DNA of 64,000 bases, taken from positions 248,001 through 312,000 of the forward strand of contig CAVUMB010000007.1 of NCBI GenBank assembly GCA_963742405.1, given 5' to 3'. Origin of the DNA: JAGVSR01 sp963742405. Its GTDB lineage: Bacteria > Pseudomonadota > Alphaproteobacteria > Rhizobiales > Hyphomicrobiaceae. Both the position numbers and the translations under genes were made by a program. Under the pieces are notes generated by a model. The model was not told where the DNA came from. It worked only from the letters and a program-made list of their open reading frames with translations, and did no database searches. How positions within the stretch are numbered: the stretch's first letter is position 1; each line of letters opens with the position of its first letter. Shown here piece by piece: positions 36,962 to 46,092 of this stretch.

Positions 36962-38330
36962 TCAGACCGGTCTGCCCTGTCGCGATGCTTCGCTATGGCG
37001 CGCGATCCCATCCTTGTCGTTGATGTCCGCGAGTTCCAACGTATCGTCCTGCACGCTGATCTCCGGCCCGCTCAAGGAATAGCGCGGCCCCAGCACGTCC
37101 ACGATCGACGGAGCCCCCGGCGAGCCCTCGCCGAGCACGCCGTGCACAACCATCCCCTTTTCCCGATATTCAGGATCACTGAGCAGCACCTCGTGCAGAT
37201 CCTTCAAACGGTAATGCGGCACTGAGCAGTAGATGTGATGCGGCAGATGATATTCCATGCCCCAGGGAAACACGAGCCAGCGGACCACCGGATTGACGAA
37301 GAACACCCGCGAGTTTGTCAATCGTCCGCGATCGGCATTGCCATGCTGCACCCATTCTCGCGCAATCATGAACAGGGGGAAGGTTGTAAACAGCGGCAGG
37401 ATCCATAACAGGCCGAAGTAACCCCAAGCCGGCGCACCCGTTAAATAGCAGGCCAGAGTGAGCGCACCATAGAGCAACGCCAAGAAGCCCATCCGGGCGA
37501 TCGCCGTCGCGCGGTGTGAAACGATCGGGTTGATGCGGCTCTGCGCATAATCCTCATTGGGAATTGTCGCATAGAAGCCGAGCACCGCAGCCGAGATCGC
37601 AAGATGCGCAATCAGCGCTAGAAGCCAATCCTCAAGCGCAATGAGTGTCACGGCCACCAGCTGGCATCAGCACCGCAAACAGCGCGCCAATTCGAACCAC
37701 CCACGGCGAGCCCTGTCGCTTCTTATCGGCATAAGGATTGTCGTCCGAGCCGATCGCGCTGTAGCGCGCTCGCGCGATAATATACTTCACAAGCCGTACG
37801 GGATTGAGCTGCCGCACGAACGCCAGCAACAATTCGTACTGCGTCAGCGGGAAATCGAGCCAATGCCCTGACATCTCGGCTTGAGCGAAATTTGGATCGC
37901 GGACCGGATCGTTGACGAACTGATGATGCGCCAGATGATGCAGGCGAAAGGCGTACGTTGACGTGTAAATCGGAAAGGCCGCACACAAGTCGGAGATGAT
38001 CTCGTTCTTCCGCCGATTAGCGAACAGGATGTAATGCGTCCCTTCGTGGATGACGCCGCCCAGCTGGTGTTGAAATCCGCCGATGATGACAACGGCGAGT
38101 ATGGTCGCGGGAATGCTGATCCAAGCACCTAGTCCCGACGTCTGTGCGACGTGATACGACCACAGCGTCGCCACCAGCGTCGCGACGAAAATTGCGTAGT
38201 TCGCCGCCAGGTAGCGATAGTTCGTGTGATCGTCGCGCTCCTTGAGCCGCTGCAGTTCTTTTGCAATCGATTTATCGAGAGCCCAAGACGGCGCTTCGGC
38301 GGCTGCCGACGCGATGGGGGCGCTTTGCAT
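36962..38330 (-). pseudogene. Membrane fatty acid desaturase with one frameshift
   Basis: Di-iron integral membrane desaturase, about 455 residues across the break. Histidine boxes: HEGTHY (about 93), HHLAHHQF (about 129) and HLPHHIY in the C-terminal part, all intact, with four to six hydrophobic segments. A +1 near 37658 shifts the frame at ...FAVLMPA, after which translation continues VAVTLIALEDWLLAL. The C-terminal extension after GPRYSLSGPE is hydrophilic and unfamiliar. A single indel with all catalytic histidines kept suggests a sequencing error. Substrate (acyl lipid or other) unknown; convergent with rho. Confidence 0.82.
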
Positions 38331-38363
38331 GTGGGTCCTCCGCGCTTTCTCTCAAACCCGCTA

Positions 38364-38372
38364 TTATCCACA
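38364..38372. other. Perfect DnaA box
   Basis: TTATCCACA matches the E. coli R1-type DnaA box exactly. It lies in the desaturase-mnmE intergenic region 35-43 bases upstream of the desaturase start, not in the ppsR-hemE gap. Confidence 0.5.
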
Positions 38373-38414
38373 CCCATTGAAGTAGGTCTTGCTGAATGAT
38401 TTCAGAGCGATAAA

Positions 38415-38433
38415 GGATTGTTGTCAACAATCC
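38415..38433. promoter_or_regulatory. Perfect 19-bp palindrome, possible operator or DnaA-related site
   Basis: GGATTGTTG and CAACAATCC flank a single T. It contains TTGTCAACA, one change from a DnaA box, and lies about 120 bases upstream of mnmE. It could be an operator for a dimeric regulator. Confidence 0.4.
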
Positions 38434-38553
38434 GTAAGGGCATGGTTAAGCCGATTGCGACCTATCGGGCTTCCATGATGCTACGACGCCATCCGCCACG
38501 GACTTGTTCCATCCCGAACATCGTTGGATTAAGAACCGCCAGGAATGGGCCCC

Positions 38554-39906
38554 ATGTCCGCCGTGTCCGAACTCCCAACCATTTTCGCTTTATCGACGCC
38601 GCCGGGACGCGCCGGCGTGGCGCTTATTCGCATTTCCGGACCCCGCGCCAGCCAGGTCCTCAAGCTGATGGCTCGTCCGAGTCCCAAGCCGCGCGTCGCC
38701 GCCCCACGCGCTTTCATCCACCCCGTGGACAGCCGCCCCCTCGACAAGGGCCTAGTGCTATGGTTCCCCGGCCCGAAAAGCTTCACCGGCGAAGACGTCG
38801 TCGAATTGATGCTGCACGGGGGCCGTGCCGTCGTGACGGCCGTTCTCGAGGCGCTCGGCGCAATCCGCGGTTATCGCGAAGCTGAACCCGGTGAATTTAC
38901 GCGCCGCGCGTTCGATAACGGCAAACTCGATCTTGCCGAGGTGGAAGGCCTTGCTGATCTGATTGATGCCGATACCGAAGCTCAGCGGCGTCAAGCATTA
39001 CGCCAGGCGACCGGCGGCCTGTCTTCTCTGGTCGAAAGCTGGCGCGCCACCTTGATCGACGCCATCGCGATGGTTGAAGCGGCGATCGATTTTTCGGACG
39101 AAGCCGATGTCGGCGAGCGCAGCTTTGCCGAGGGCCGCAGCGTCATCGAAGCCCTGGAAGCCACGATCCGCCGGCACCTCGACAACGCCAACCGGGGCGA
39201 AATTCTCAGGGATGGCTTTCGCGTCGTTCTTGCCGGCCCGCCCAACGTCGGCAAATCAAGCCTTTTAAATGCTCTTGCCCGCCGCCCAGCGGCCATCGTT
39301 TCAGAAGACGCCGGCACCACCCGCGACGTCATTGAAGTCCGCCTCGATCTTGCCGGCTACCCGGTCATTCTGTCCGATACAGCCGGCATTCGGCAAACTG
39401 AACTGAAGGTCGAGCAGGAGGGCATTCGGCGAACTCTGGAAACGGCCCGTGCGGCTGAACTCATCCTATGGCTCGTCGACCCCCAGGCTCCAGAAATGCA
39501 ACTCCCGGCCGATCTGGTCCCACTCGGCGATAGAGTTCTGGTCGTCCGCAACAAAGCCGATCTCATTGCGACTGGCCCCCCGCCGGCTTTGCCCGATGAC
39601 AGTGTGCTGGTGTCCGCAAAAACTGGGCTTGGTCTTGACGTTTTGACGGCTCGGCTGGCCGACATCGTGAAAGATCAACTGGATGATCGTGGACTACCCG
39701 CAGCAGTGACCAACCCCCGCCAACGTAATTTGCTGTCCGACACTCACCACCATCTATGCGTGTTCATGGACGGTAATCCGCACGCCACCGAATTGAGAGC
39801 CGAGGATTTGCGCCGCGCAGCTCATGCATTGGGCCGGCTCACCGGCCGCATCGATGTCGAAGATGTACTCGACCAGATTTTCGGTCGTTTCTGCATCGGA
39901 AAATAG
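38554..39906 (+). CDS. mnmE: tRNA modification GTPase MnmE
   Basis: GTPase that, with MnmG, installs carboxymethylaminomethyl at U34 of certain tRNAs. 450 residues: N-terminal tetrahydrofolate-binding domain (ALSTPPGRAGVALIRISGP), G domain with GPPNVGKSSLLNAL, DTAGIRQTEL and NKAD, and C-terminal CIGK ending FCIGK. ATG 38554 has GGA about nine bases upstream; ATG 38545 three codons earlier is possible. mnmE and mnmG are close neighbours here, as usual near the origin. Confidence 0.96.
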   Translation: MSAVSELPTIFALSTPPGRAGVALIRISGPRASQVLKLMARPSPKPRVAAPRAFIHPVDSRPLDKGLVLWFPGPKSFTGEDVVELMLHGGRAVVTAVLEALGAIRGYREAEPGEFTRRAFDNGKLDLAEVEGLADLIDADTEAQRRQALRQATGGLSSLVESWRATLIDAIAMVEAAIDFSDEADVGERSFAEGRSVIEALEATIRRHLDNANRGEILRDGFRVVLAGPPNVGKSSLLNALARRPAAIVSEDAGTTRDVIEVRLDLAGYPVILSDTAGIRQTELKVEQEGIRRTLETARAAELILWLVDPQAPEMQLPADLVPLGDRVLVVRNKADLIATGPPPALPDDSVLVSAKTGLGLDVLTARLADIVKDQLDDRGLPAAVTNPRQRNLLSDTHHHLCVFMDGNPHATELRAEDLRRAAHALGRLTGRIDVEDVLDQIFGRFCIGK

Positions 39907-39935
39907 GCGTTGCCGATGCGAGCGCTCGCCGGCAA

Positions 39936-39951
39936 TGATTCACGTGAAACA
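39936..39951. other. parS-like centromere site 1
   Basis: TGATTCACGTGAAACA differs from consensus parS (TGTTTCACGTGAAACA) at one position. Intergenic between mnmE and mnmG. ParB-binding site for chromosome segregation, with ParA/ParB encoded 2.7-4.5 kb away. Confidence 0.75.
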
Positions 39952-39994
39952 CTGGGTCAGGTTCGATTAACCAAGCCCTTTTGCTTCGGCGCAT

Positions 39995-40010
39995 GGTTTC
40001 ACGTGAAACG
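39995..40010. other. parS-like centromere site 2
   Basis: GGTTTCACGTGAAACG keeps the full 14-base palindromic core GTTTCACGTGAAAC of consensus parS. 59 bases after site 1, between mnmE and mnmG. Confidence 0.85.
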
Positions 40011-40087
40011 ATTTCTTTACGACTTTGGAATCGGTTAGCGGTTCATGAGCGCTTTTCGTGGTCACGTTTTCAGATACAAGAACGCTC

Positions 40088-41998
40088 ATGAGCTCTGTCA
40101 ATCCCCAATCGCAAGTCCGCAACACGTACGATGTGATCGTCGTGGGCGGGGGTCATGCCGGCGTCGAAGCCGCTGCGGCCGCAGCGCGCCTCGGCGCTCA
40201 GACCGCACTCGTCACCCACCGCTTTGCAACCATCGGCGAGATGTCCTGCAATCCGGCCATCGGCGGCCTCGGCAAGGGTCATCTGGTTCGCGAAGTTGAC
40301 GCTCTGGACGGCCTGATGGGCCGGGTCGCAGACGCCGCCGGCATTCAGTTTCGGCTTTTGAACCGGTCAAAGGGTCCCGCCGTTCAGGGTCCCCGCGCGC
40401 AGGCGGACCGCAAGCTCTACCGTCTGGCTATGCAAGCGTTGATCGCGGCAACGGATGGCCTGACGGTCGTTGAAGGAGCCGTGGATGACCTCATTGTCGA
40501 AAACAGCCGCGCGCAGGGCCTTCGTCTTGAAGACGGCCGTGAATTGCGGGCTGGCGCCATCGTGCTCACAACCGGCACTTTTCTCAACGGCGTGATCCAC
40601 TTAGGGCTAACGCGCACGCCGGCTGGCCGCCACGGTGAAGCCCCGGCGCGGGGAATTTCCGAGCGCCTTTATGGGCTCGCCCTGGCCATGGGCCGCCTTA
40701 AAACCGGCACCCCGGCGCGTCTTGATGGCCGCACGATCGGCTGGGATCGCCTGGCAAGCCAGCCTGGCGACGATCAGCCCGTACCCTTTTCATTTTTGAC
40801 AACGGCCATTACGACGCCCCAGATCGCCTGCGGCGTTACGCAAACAACGCCCGCAACGCATGCCATTATCCGCGAAAATCTCGGTCTCTCAGCGATGTAT
40901 GGCGGCCAGATCCAAAGCGTCGGACCCCGCTACTGCCCTTCGATCGAGGACAAGGTCGTGCGCTTCGCTGATCGCGAAACGCACCAGATTTTTCTCGAAC
41001 CTGAGGGCCTGGACGACCCGACCGTCTATCCGAATGGCATTTCGACGTCGCTGCCGGCCGACGTCCAGGAAGCATTTATTCGAACAATTCCGGGCCTTGA
41101 GCAGGTGCGGGTTGTGCGGCCCGGCTATGCGATCGAATATGACTATGTCGATCCGCGCGAACTTGAGCAGACCCTGGAAGTCAAGCGGTTGCCGGGACTG
41201 TTTCTCGCTGGCCAGATCAACGGCACAACCGGCTATGAGGAGGCGGCCGCCCAGGGCATCGTCGCCGGCCTCAACGCGGCGCTTGCCGTCGCCAGCCCCG
41301 GGGGCCGCTTCGTGCTGTCCCGTTCCGACGCCTATATCGGCGTGATGATCGACGATCTTGTCACCCGGGGCGTTACTGAACCCTATCGCATGTTCACGTC
41401 GCGGGCCGAATTCCGGCTGAAATTACGCGCGGACAACGCCGATCAGCGCCTGACACCGCTCGGCCTGGCGGTCGGATGTGTTGGCAGTCAGCGCGCGGCG
41501 GTGTTCGATCAGCGGCGCACCTCTTTGGAAGCCGGGCGCGCGCTTCTCGACTGTCTGACTTTGACCCCCACGAAGGCCGCTGACATGGGATTATCCATCA
41601 ATCGCGATGGCCGCCGCCGTTCGGCTTTCGAGCTGCTGTCATTCAGGGATGTCAGCCTTGACCACCTGACCCGGATCTGGCCCGAGCTGGCTGAAATCCC
41701 GGCATCCGCCGCCCAACAACTCGAAATCGACGCTCGCTACGCCGCCTACGTGGTACGTCAGGACCAAGACGTCGCCGCTATGAAGCGCGATGAAGCCATT
41801 GCAATTCCAGTTGGATTCGACTTTGACGCAATCCCCAGTTTATCCGTCGAAGTCCGCCAAAAGCTCATTCGGCATCAACCTCGCTCGCTCGCTCAAGCCG
41901 GTCGGATTGACGGCATGACGCCGGCCGCCCTGACGCTATTGCTGGCCGCATTGAAAAAGGCCGCCAAGAACCGGTCACCGGCGCGAACAAGGGCATGA
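40088..41998 (+). CDS. mnmG: tRNA uridine-5-carboxymethylaminomethyl modification enzyme MnmG (GidA)
   Basis: FAD enzyme partnering MnmE for wobble-uridine modification. 636 residues with the FAD motif VVGGGHAGVEAAAAAARLGA (about 15-34), SCNPAIGGLGKGHLVREVDAL and GQINGTTGYEEAAAQG. The ATG at 40088 gives the conserved start MSSVNPQSQV; the GTG at 40058 upstream is less likely. The stop overlaps the rsmG start by four bases. parS sites lie in its upstream region. Confidence 0.96.
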   Translation: MSSVNPQSQVRNTYDVIVVGGGHAGVEAAAAAARLGAQTALVTHRFATIGEMSCNPAIGGLGKGHLVREVDALDGLMGRVADAAGIQFRLLNRSKGPAVQGPRAQADRKLYRLAMQALIAATDGLTVVEGAVDDLIVENSRAQGLRLEDGRELRAGAIVLTTGTFLNGVIHLGLTRTPAGRHGEAPARGISERLYGLALAMGRLKTGTPARLDGRTIGWDRLASQPGDDQPVPFSFLTTAITTPQIACGVTQTTPATHAIIRENLGLSAMYGGQIQSVGPRYCPSIEDKVVRFADRETHQIFLEPEGLDDPTVYPNGISTSLPADVQEAFIRTIPGLEQVRVVRPGYAIEYDYVDPRELEQTLEVKRLPGLFLAGQINGTTGYEEAAAQGIVAGLNAALAVASPGGRFVLSRSDAYIGVMIDDLVTRGVTEPYRMFTSRAEFRLKLRADNADQRLTPLGLAVGCVGSQRAAVFDQRRTSLEAGRALLDCLTLTPTKAADMGLSINRDGRRRSAFELLSFRDVSLDHLTRIWPELAEIPASAAQQLEIDARYAAYVVRQDQDVAAMKRDEAIAIPVGFDFDAIPSLSVEVRQKLIRHQPRSLAQAGRIDGMTPAALTLLLAALKKAAKNRSPARTRA

Positions 41999-42663
41999 CG
42001 GCTGGTTTTTCGCCCATTGTGGACGCGGCCGGGTTCGCTCGGGAACTTGGCGTTTCACGTGAAACCGCTGAGAAATTCGAATCTTACGTCGCCTTGCTCA
42101 AGCAGTGGCAGAAGGCGGTCCAGCTCGTTGCGCCGAGTACGCTTGGATCGATCTGGTCGCGTCACCTCCTCGATTCCGCGCAACTTGCGAAACTGGCACC
42201 TACGGGTACTCGGTCGTGGGTTGACCTTGGGTCCGGCGCAGGATTTCCAGGACTTGTCATTGCCATTCTGGCTCGCGATCTCACCTCTAGAACACCGAAC
42301 CTTAAGGTGACGCTCATTGAGAGCGACACCCGTAAAGCGGCCTTCTTGCGGGAGGCCGCCCGTCAGACCGGGTGCGCTGTGGACATCTTGGGGACGAGAA
42401 TCGAAATGTCCTCGACTCGCGATAAGGTCGGCACAGTTGAAGTGGTTTCGGCACGCGCTTTGGCGCCGTTGACTGAGCTTCTCCGCTTAGCGCTGCCTTT
42501 TTGGCAACCCGGCACTCTGGGCTTGTTTTTGAAGGGACGCGATACGGAGAACGAAGTCGAGGCTGCCAGGCTGTCGTGGACTTTCGAGTTGGAGCTAAAA
42601 CCCAGCTTGACTGATCCGGATGGTCGCCTGGTTTGTGTCCGTAACCTCAGTCCACGGGGATAA
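41995..42663 (+). CDS. rsmG: 16S rRNA (guanine-N7)-methyltransferase RsmG (GidB)
   Basis: Methylates G527 of 16S rRNA. 222 residues; the S-adenosylmethionine motif VDLGSGAGFPGLVIA is near residue 77, followed by IESDTRKAAFLREAAR. The 5' coding sequence contains a parS-like site that encodes VSRET. Overlaps mnmG and precedes parA by 28 bases, so mnmG-rsmG-parA-parB may form one transcription unit. Confidence 0.95.
   Translation: MTAGFSPIVDAAGFARELGVSRETAEKFESYVALLKQWQKAVQLVAPSTLGSIWSRHLLDSAQLAKLAPTGTRSWVDLGSGAGFPGLVIAILARDLTSRTPNLKVTLIESDTRKAAFLREAARQTGCAVDILGTRIEMSSTRDKVGTVEVVSARALAPLTELLRLALPFWQPGTLGLFLKGRDTENEVEAARLSWTFELELKPSLTDPDGRLVCVRNLSPRG
42052..42065. other. parS-like centromere site 3 inside rsmG
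   Basis: GTTTCACGTGAAAC is a perfect 14-base parS core; flanking bases are C on both sides rather than T/A. It is embedded in coding sequence (VSRET of RsmG), as known for parS sites in other bacteria. Confidence 0.85.
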
Positions 42664-42691
42664 GCCCCGTCGCCAACGGAGGGAAAGCCCC

Positions 42692-43525
42692 GTGAACGGC
42701 ATTGATCAGACTGGTGCCCGGCTTCGGGTGCTCGCCGTCGCCAATCAGAAGGGCGGCGTCGGCAAAACGACGACGGCCATCAACCTCGGCACGGCGCTCG
42801 CCGCGATCGGTGAACAGGTTCTCGTCATCGATCTGGACCCTCAAGGCAACGCATCGACGGGCTTGGGCGTGGCGCCCGAAGCCCGTACGAAAACCGCCTA
42901 CGACGTTCTAGTCGGCTCAGTATCCCTGGCGGATGCGGCCGTTGCGACCGCGGTACCAGGTCTGTCGATCGTGCCGGCCAACAGTGACCTCGTCGGCGTT
43001 GAGCATGATCTGATCAACGACACGGGTCGTCCGTTCAAATTGCGCGACGCAGTGACGGCACTCATCGGCCGCTCGCGCGCGGCGCCGGGCCAGACGTCTT
43101 ACAGCTATATTCTGATCGACTGCCCGCCTTCTCTCAATCTCCTGACACTCAATGCGCTGGCCGCGGCCAACGCCGTACTCGTGCCGGTTCAGTGTGAGTT
43201 CTTCGCACTCGAAGGCATTTCGCAGTTGAAAGATTCCATCGATCAAATCCGGGCAACTCTCAATCCGCGTCTCGAGATTCAGGGCGTTGTGCTGACCATG
43301 CATGACGCCCGAACGTCACTGTCGCGCGAAGTCGCCGACAACGTGCGCGCCTTCTTCGGCCCCAAGGTCTACGAGAGCATGATCCCACGCAACACGCGGG
43401 TGGCCGAGGCGCCATCGCATGGCAAACCGATACTGCTGTACGATTACGATTGTGCCGGAAGCCAGGCCTACATCCGGCTTGCCACTGAAATCATTGAGCG
43501 TGAGCGTCAAAACAAAGCTGCCTGA
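42692..43525 (+). CDS. parA: Chromosome partitioning ATPase ParA
   Basis: Deviant-Walker ATPase that positions ParB-parS complexes. 277 residues; Walker A QKGGVGKTTTAINLG (about 20-34), DLDPQGNAS, DCPPSLNLLT and the basic DNA-binding C-terminus. The GTG at 42692 is preceded by GGAGGG at 42678-42683, eight bases away, and starts at VNGIDQTG; an earlier in-frame start would overlap rsmG. Followed by parB after 74 bases. Confidence 0.95.
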   Translation: MNGIDQTGARLRVLAVANQKGGVGKTTTAINLGTALAAIGEQVLVIDLDPQGNASTGLGVAPEARTKTAYDVLVGSVSLADAAVATAVPGLSIVPANSDLVGVEHDLINDTGRPFKLRDAVTALIGRSRAAPGQTSYSYILIDCPPSLNLLTLNALAAANAVLVPVQCEFFALEGISQLKDSIDQIRATLNPRLEIQGVVLTMHDARTSLSREVADNVRAFFGPKVYESMIPRNTRVAEAPSHGKPILLYDYDCAGSQAYIRLATEIIERERQNKAA

Positions 43526-43599
43526 AACGGCGCTTGCGTCGGCGTCCAGTCCGCGTGATCCCAGCAGTCAATCCACCCCTTGCGAAGGTGAAAAGAACA

Positions 43600-44485
43600 A
43601 TGAACGTGCCCCTGCCGAAGAGCCGCCTAGGCCGTGGTCTCGCGTCGCTGATCGGCGATACGCCGAGCATCGCACCGCGCGGACCCGCTGAAGGCGAGCA
43701 GCGGATCGTCGGCACGGATCAGTTGCGCGGCGGACGTTTCAATCCGCGCAAGGATTTCCGCGAAGACGAACTGGCCGAACTCGCCGAACTCGATCCGATC
43801 CAAAGGTCTCGTTCAGCCGATCATCGTTCGTATCGACCCCGACAACGAACAAATGTACGAGATCGTCGCCGGTGAACGCCGTTGGCGGGCCTCTCAGCGT
43901 GCCGGGTTGCATACCGTTCCCGTCATCGTGCGCAGCTTGACCGATAAGGAAGTTCTCGAACTCGCGATCATTGAAAATGTCCAGCGTGCCGACCTCAACG
44001 CGATTGAGGAAGCCACCGGCTACCGCGATCTCATCGAACGGTTCGACTATAGCCAGGAACAGGTCTCCGAGATCATCGGCAAGAGCCGCAGCCATGTCAC
44101 CAACACGCTGCGGCTTTTGAAATTGCCGGCGGGCGTCCAGCAACTGGTTCAGGCCGGATCACTGACCGCCGGCCACGCCCGCGCGCTTGTCGGCCGCGAG
44201 GATGCTGAAACGTTGGCGCAGAAGATCATTGACGACAGCCTGAACGTCCGCGAGGTCGAAGCTCTCGTACAAGCCGGGCCGATCGGCCAGCCGGGATCCA
44301 CCGCGCGCAAAGTCCGCGAGAAAGACCCGGACACCCGCGCCTTCGAGAAGGAATTGACCGATGCCTTGGGCCTCAAGGTTGAGATCAAGCGCGGTTCGGG
44401 TGAGAGCGGCAACCTGACCATCCGTTTCGGCAACTTCGACCAGCTCGACTATATTCGGATGCGCCTGACCGGCCTGACCGAGTAG
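43600..44485 (+). pseudogene. parB: Chromosome partitioning protein ParB with one frameshift
   Basis: Centromere-binding CTPase that loads at parS, about 294 residues when the break is closed. Start ATG 43600 (MNVPLPKSRLGRGLASLIGD). A +1 (extra C) at about 43789 follows ...LAELAE; the intended text SIRSKGLVQPIIVRIDPDNEQ resumes next. The ParB/Srx CTP motif GERRWRASQRAGL, the helix-turn-helix YSQEQVSEIIGKSRSHVTNTL and the C-terminal dimerisation region are intact. Since parB is usually needed for segregation in this class, a sequencing error is likelier than inactivation. Confidence 0.88.
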
Positions 44486-44602
44486 CGCGATCGCGCCGGC
44501 ACGTCATTACGCAACATTTGCCACGGCCGCGGGATTGCCTTGACGCATCGGTGAAGGTGTAGCATCGCCTTGCCTTCGTTTTGGCCGTCGCGGGTTCGAC
44601 CC

Positions 44603-44923
44603 ATGTCCGACAACATATTGAGCGAACTGGCCGTCACTATTCGCGCCCGCCGGTCAGCCACGGCCGCGGCGTCCTATACAAAATCCCTGCTCGACGCTGG
44701 TCCGGAGCGCTGCGCCAGGAAGTTCGGCGAGGAAGCGATTGAAGCGGTCATTGCGGCAACCGCCGGCGACGAACAGGCGCTTGCCGCCGAAGCCGCCGAC
44801 GTTCTCTTCCACCTGCTGGTCCTTCTCGAATCGCGCGGCGTCACATGGGAGGACGTTGCAGCTTTGCTCCGTGCGCGTCAGGGCACCAGCGGCCACGCGG
44901 AGAAAGCCGCACGAACGACTTAA
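44603..44923 (+). CDS. hisE: Phosphoribosyl-ATP pyrophosphatase HisE
   Basis: Second step of histidine synthesis, hydrolysing PR-ATP to PR-AMP. 106 residues with the MazG-type motif KFGEEAIEAVIAA (about 41-53) and EAADVLFHLLVLL. It directly precedes coaA, as in many Hyphomicrobiales where hisE ends a his operon, but hisBHAF are not here; instead parB is upstream. Start at ATG 44603 gives the family's usual length. Confidence 0.92.
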   Translation: MSDNILSELAVTIRARRSATAAASYTKSLLDAGPERCARKFGEEAIEAVIAATAGDEQALAAEAADVLFHLLVLLESRGVTWEDVAALLRARQGTSGHAEKAARTT

Positions 44924-44935
44924 CCTCCCTCAGGA

Positions 44936-46006
44936 ATGGAAGCGGGTCATTCTGTGAGCCCTGTTGAAGAGCGTAGCGGCAAGCGTCGCAAACGGCAAAA
45001 ATCCGTCCGCCTCAATGTCGGACCGGGGAAGCGGCGGCGTGCCGTTACCAAGCCCGTCGATGGCGAAGATCTTATTTTTTCTCCCTATCGCCTTTTCAGT
45101 CGGTCGGATTGGGCGCGCCTGCGCGCCGACACACCGATGACGCTGCTGCCGGACGAACTCGATCAGCTTTCTGGCATCATCGAGGAACTGTCCGTTGAAG
45201 AAGTGGAGCAGATTTATCTTCCGCTGTCGCGCCTGCTCAATCTCTATGTCGCTGCTCTACAGAAGCTGCACGCGGCCACGACGACCTTCCTTGGTCGGTC
45301 CGACAACAAGGTCCCATTCATCATCGGAGTGGCCGGCTCGGTCGCCGTCGGAAAGAGCACCACGGCGCGTGTTCTAAAAGCCCTTCTCGCCCGCTGGCCC
45401 GACCATCCCCGCGTGGATCTGGTCACGACAGATGGCTTTCTCCTCCCCAATGCTGAACTGCAATCGCGCGGCATCATGAACCGCAAAGGCTTCCCCGAAA
45501 GCTTTGATACTGCGCGGCTGCTGACCTTTCTCGCCGACGTGAAATCCGGCAAGGAATTCGTCGAGGCGCCGGTCTATTCGCATTTCCATTACGACATCCT
45601 CTCCGACCAGAAAGCGGTTTTCCGACGCCCTGACATCCTCATCGTCGAAGGCCTCAATGTCTTGCAGCCGGCCCGCCTGCCAAAGGATGGCGCCGAAATA
45701 CCATTCGTCTCCGACTTTTTCGATTTCTCGATCTATCTCGATGCAGAACCGGAGGTCATCGAGGAATGGTATCTCGAACGCTTCATGCGCCTGCGCAGTA
45801 CCGCTTTTCGCGACCCTGGCGCTTATTTTCACAAGTACGCTGGTATGTCGCCCGATGAGGCAAAGGCCCGCGCGCTTGAATTGTGGTCGATGATCAACCT
45901 TAAGAATCTGGAAGAAAACATTCTGCCGACCCGCCAGCGCGCCCGGCTCATCCTGCGCAAAACCGCGGATCACCGCGTCGAATCCGTTGCTTTGCGTAAA
46001 CTTTGA
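44936..46006 (+). CDS. coaA: Pantothenate kinase type I
   Basis: Phosphorylates pantothenate, first committed step of CoA synthesis. 356 residues; P-loop GVAGSVAVGKSTTARVL (about 128-144), LVTTDGFLLPNAEL, RKGFPESFD, VYSHFHYDI and the C-terminal LPTRQRARLIL are typical of CoaA. About 40 extra basic residues precede the conserved core (KRRKRQKSVRLNVGPGKRRR). ATG 44936 or GTG 44954 could start it. Follows hisE by 12 bases. Ends near a terminator hairpin. Confidence 0.95.
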   Translation: MEAGHSVSPVEERSGKRRKRQKSVRLNVGPGKRRRAVTKPVDGEDLIFSPYRLFSRSDWARLRADTPMTLLPDELDQLSGIIEELSVEEVEQIYLPLSRLLNLYVAALQKLHAATTTFLGRSDNKVPFIIGVAGSVAVGKSTTARVLKALLARWPDHPRVDLVTTDGFLLPNAELQSRGIMNRKGFPESFDTARLLTFLADVKSGKEFVEAPVYSHFHYDILSDQKAVFRRPDILIVEGLNVLQPARLPKDGAEIPFVSDFFDFSIYLDAEPEVIEEWYLERFMRLRSTAFRDPGAYFHKYAGMSPDEAKARALELWSMINLKNLEENILPTRQRARLILRKTADHRVESVALRKL

Positions 46007-46035
46007 GTTCCCATTTTTTATCCCCGCGGAGACAA

Positions 46036-46063
46036 AAGAAAAGGCCGCTTGGGGAGCGGCCTT
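46036..46063. terminator. Hairpin between coaA and a convergent hypothetical gene
   Basis: Arms AAAAGGCCGCT and AGCGGCCTT around TGGGG. A-run on the left and a short T stretch on the right; serves coaA and possibly the convergent gene at 46093. Confidence 0.6.
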
Positions 46064-46092
46064 GAAGTTATGGAGTAGGCTTGCCGGAGGCT

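Noticed and set aside
43600..44485. Programmed ribosomal frameshift in parB
   Set aside because: No slippery heptamer or stimulatory structure at the junction; a simple extra base explains it better.
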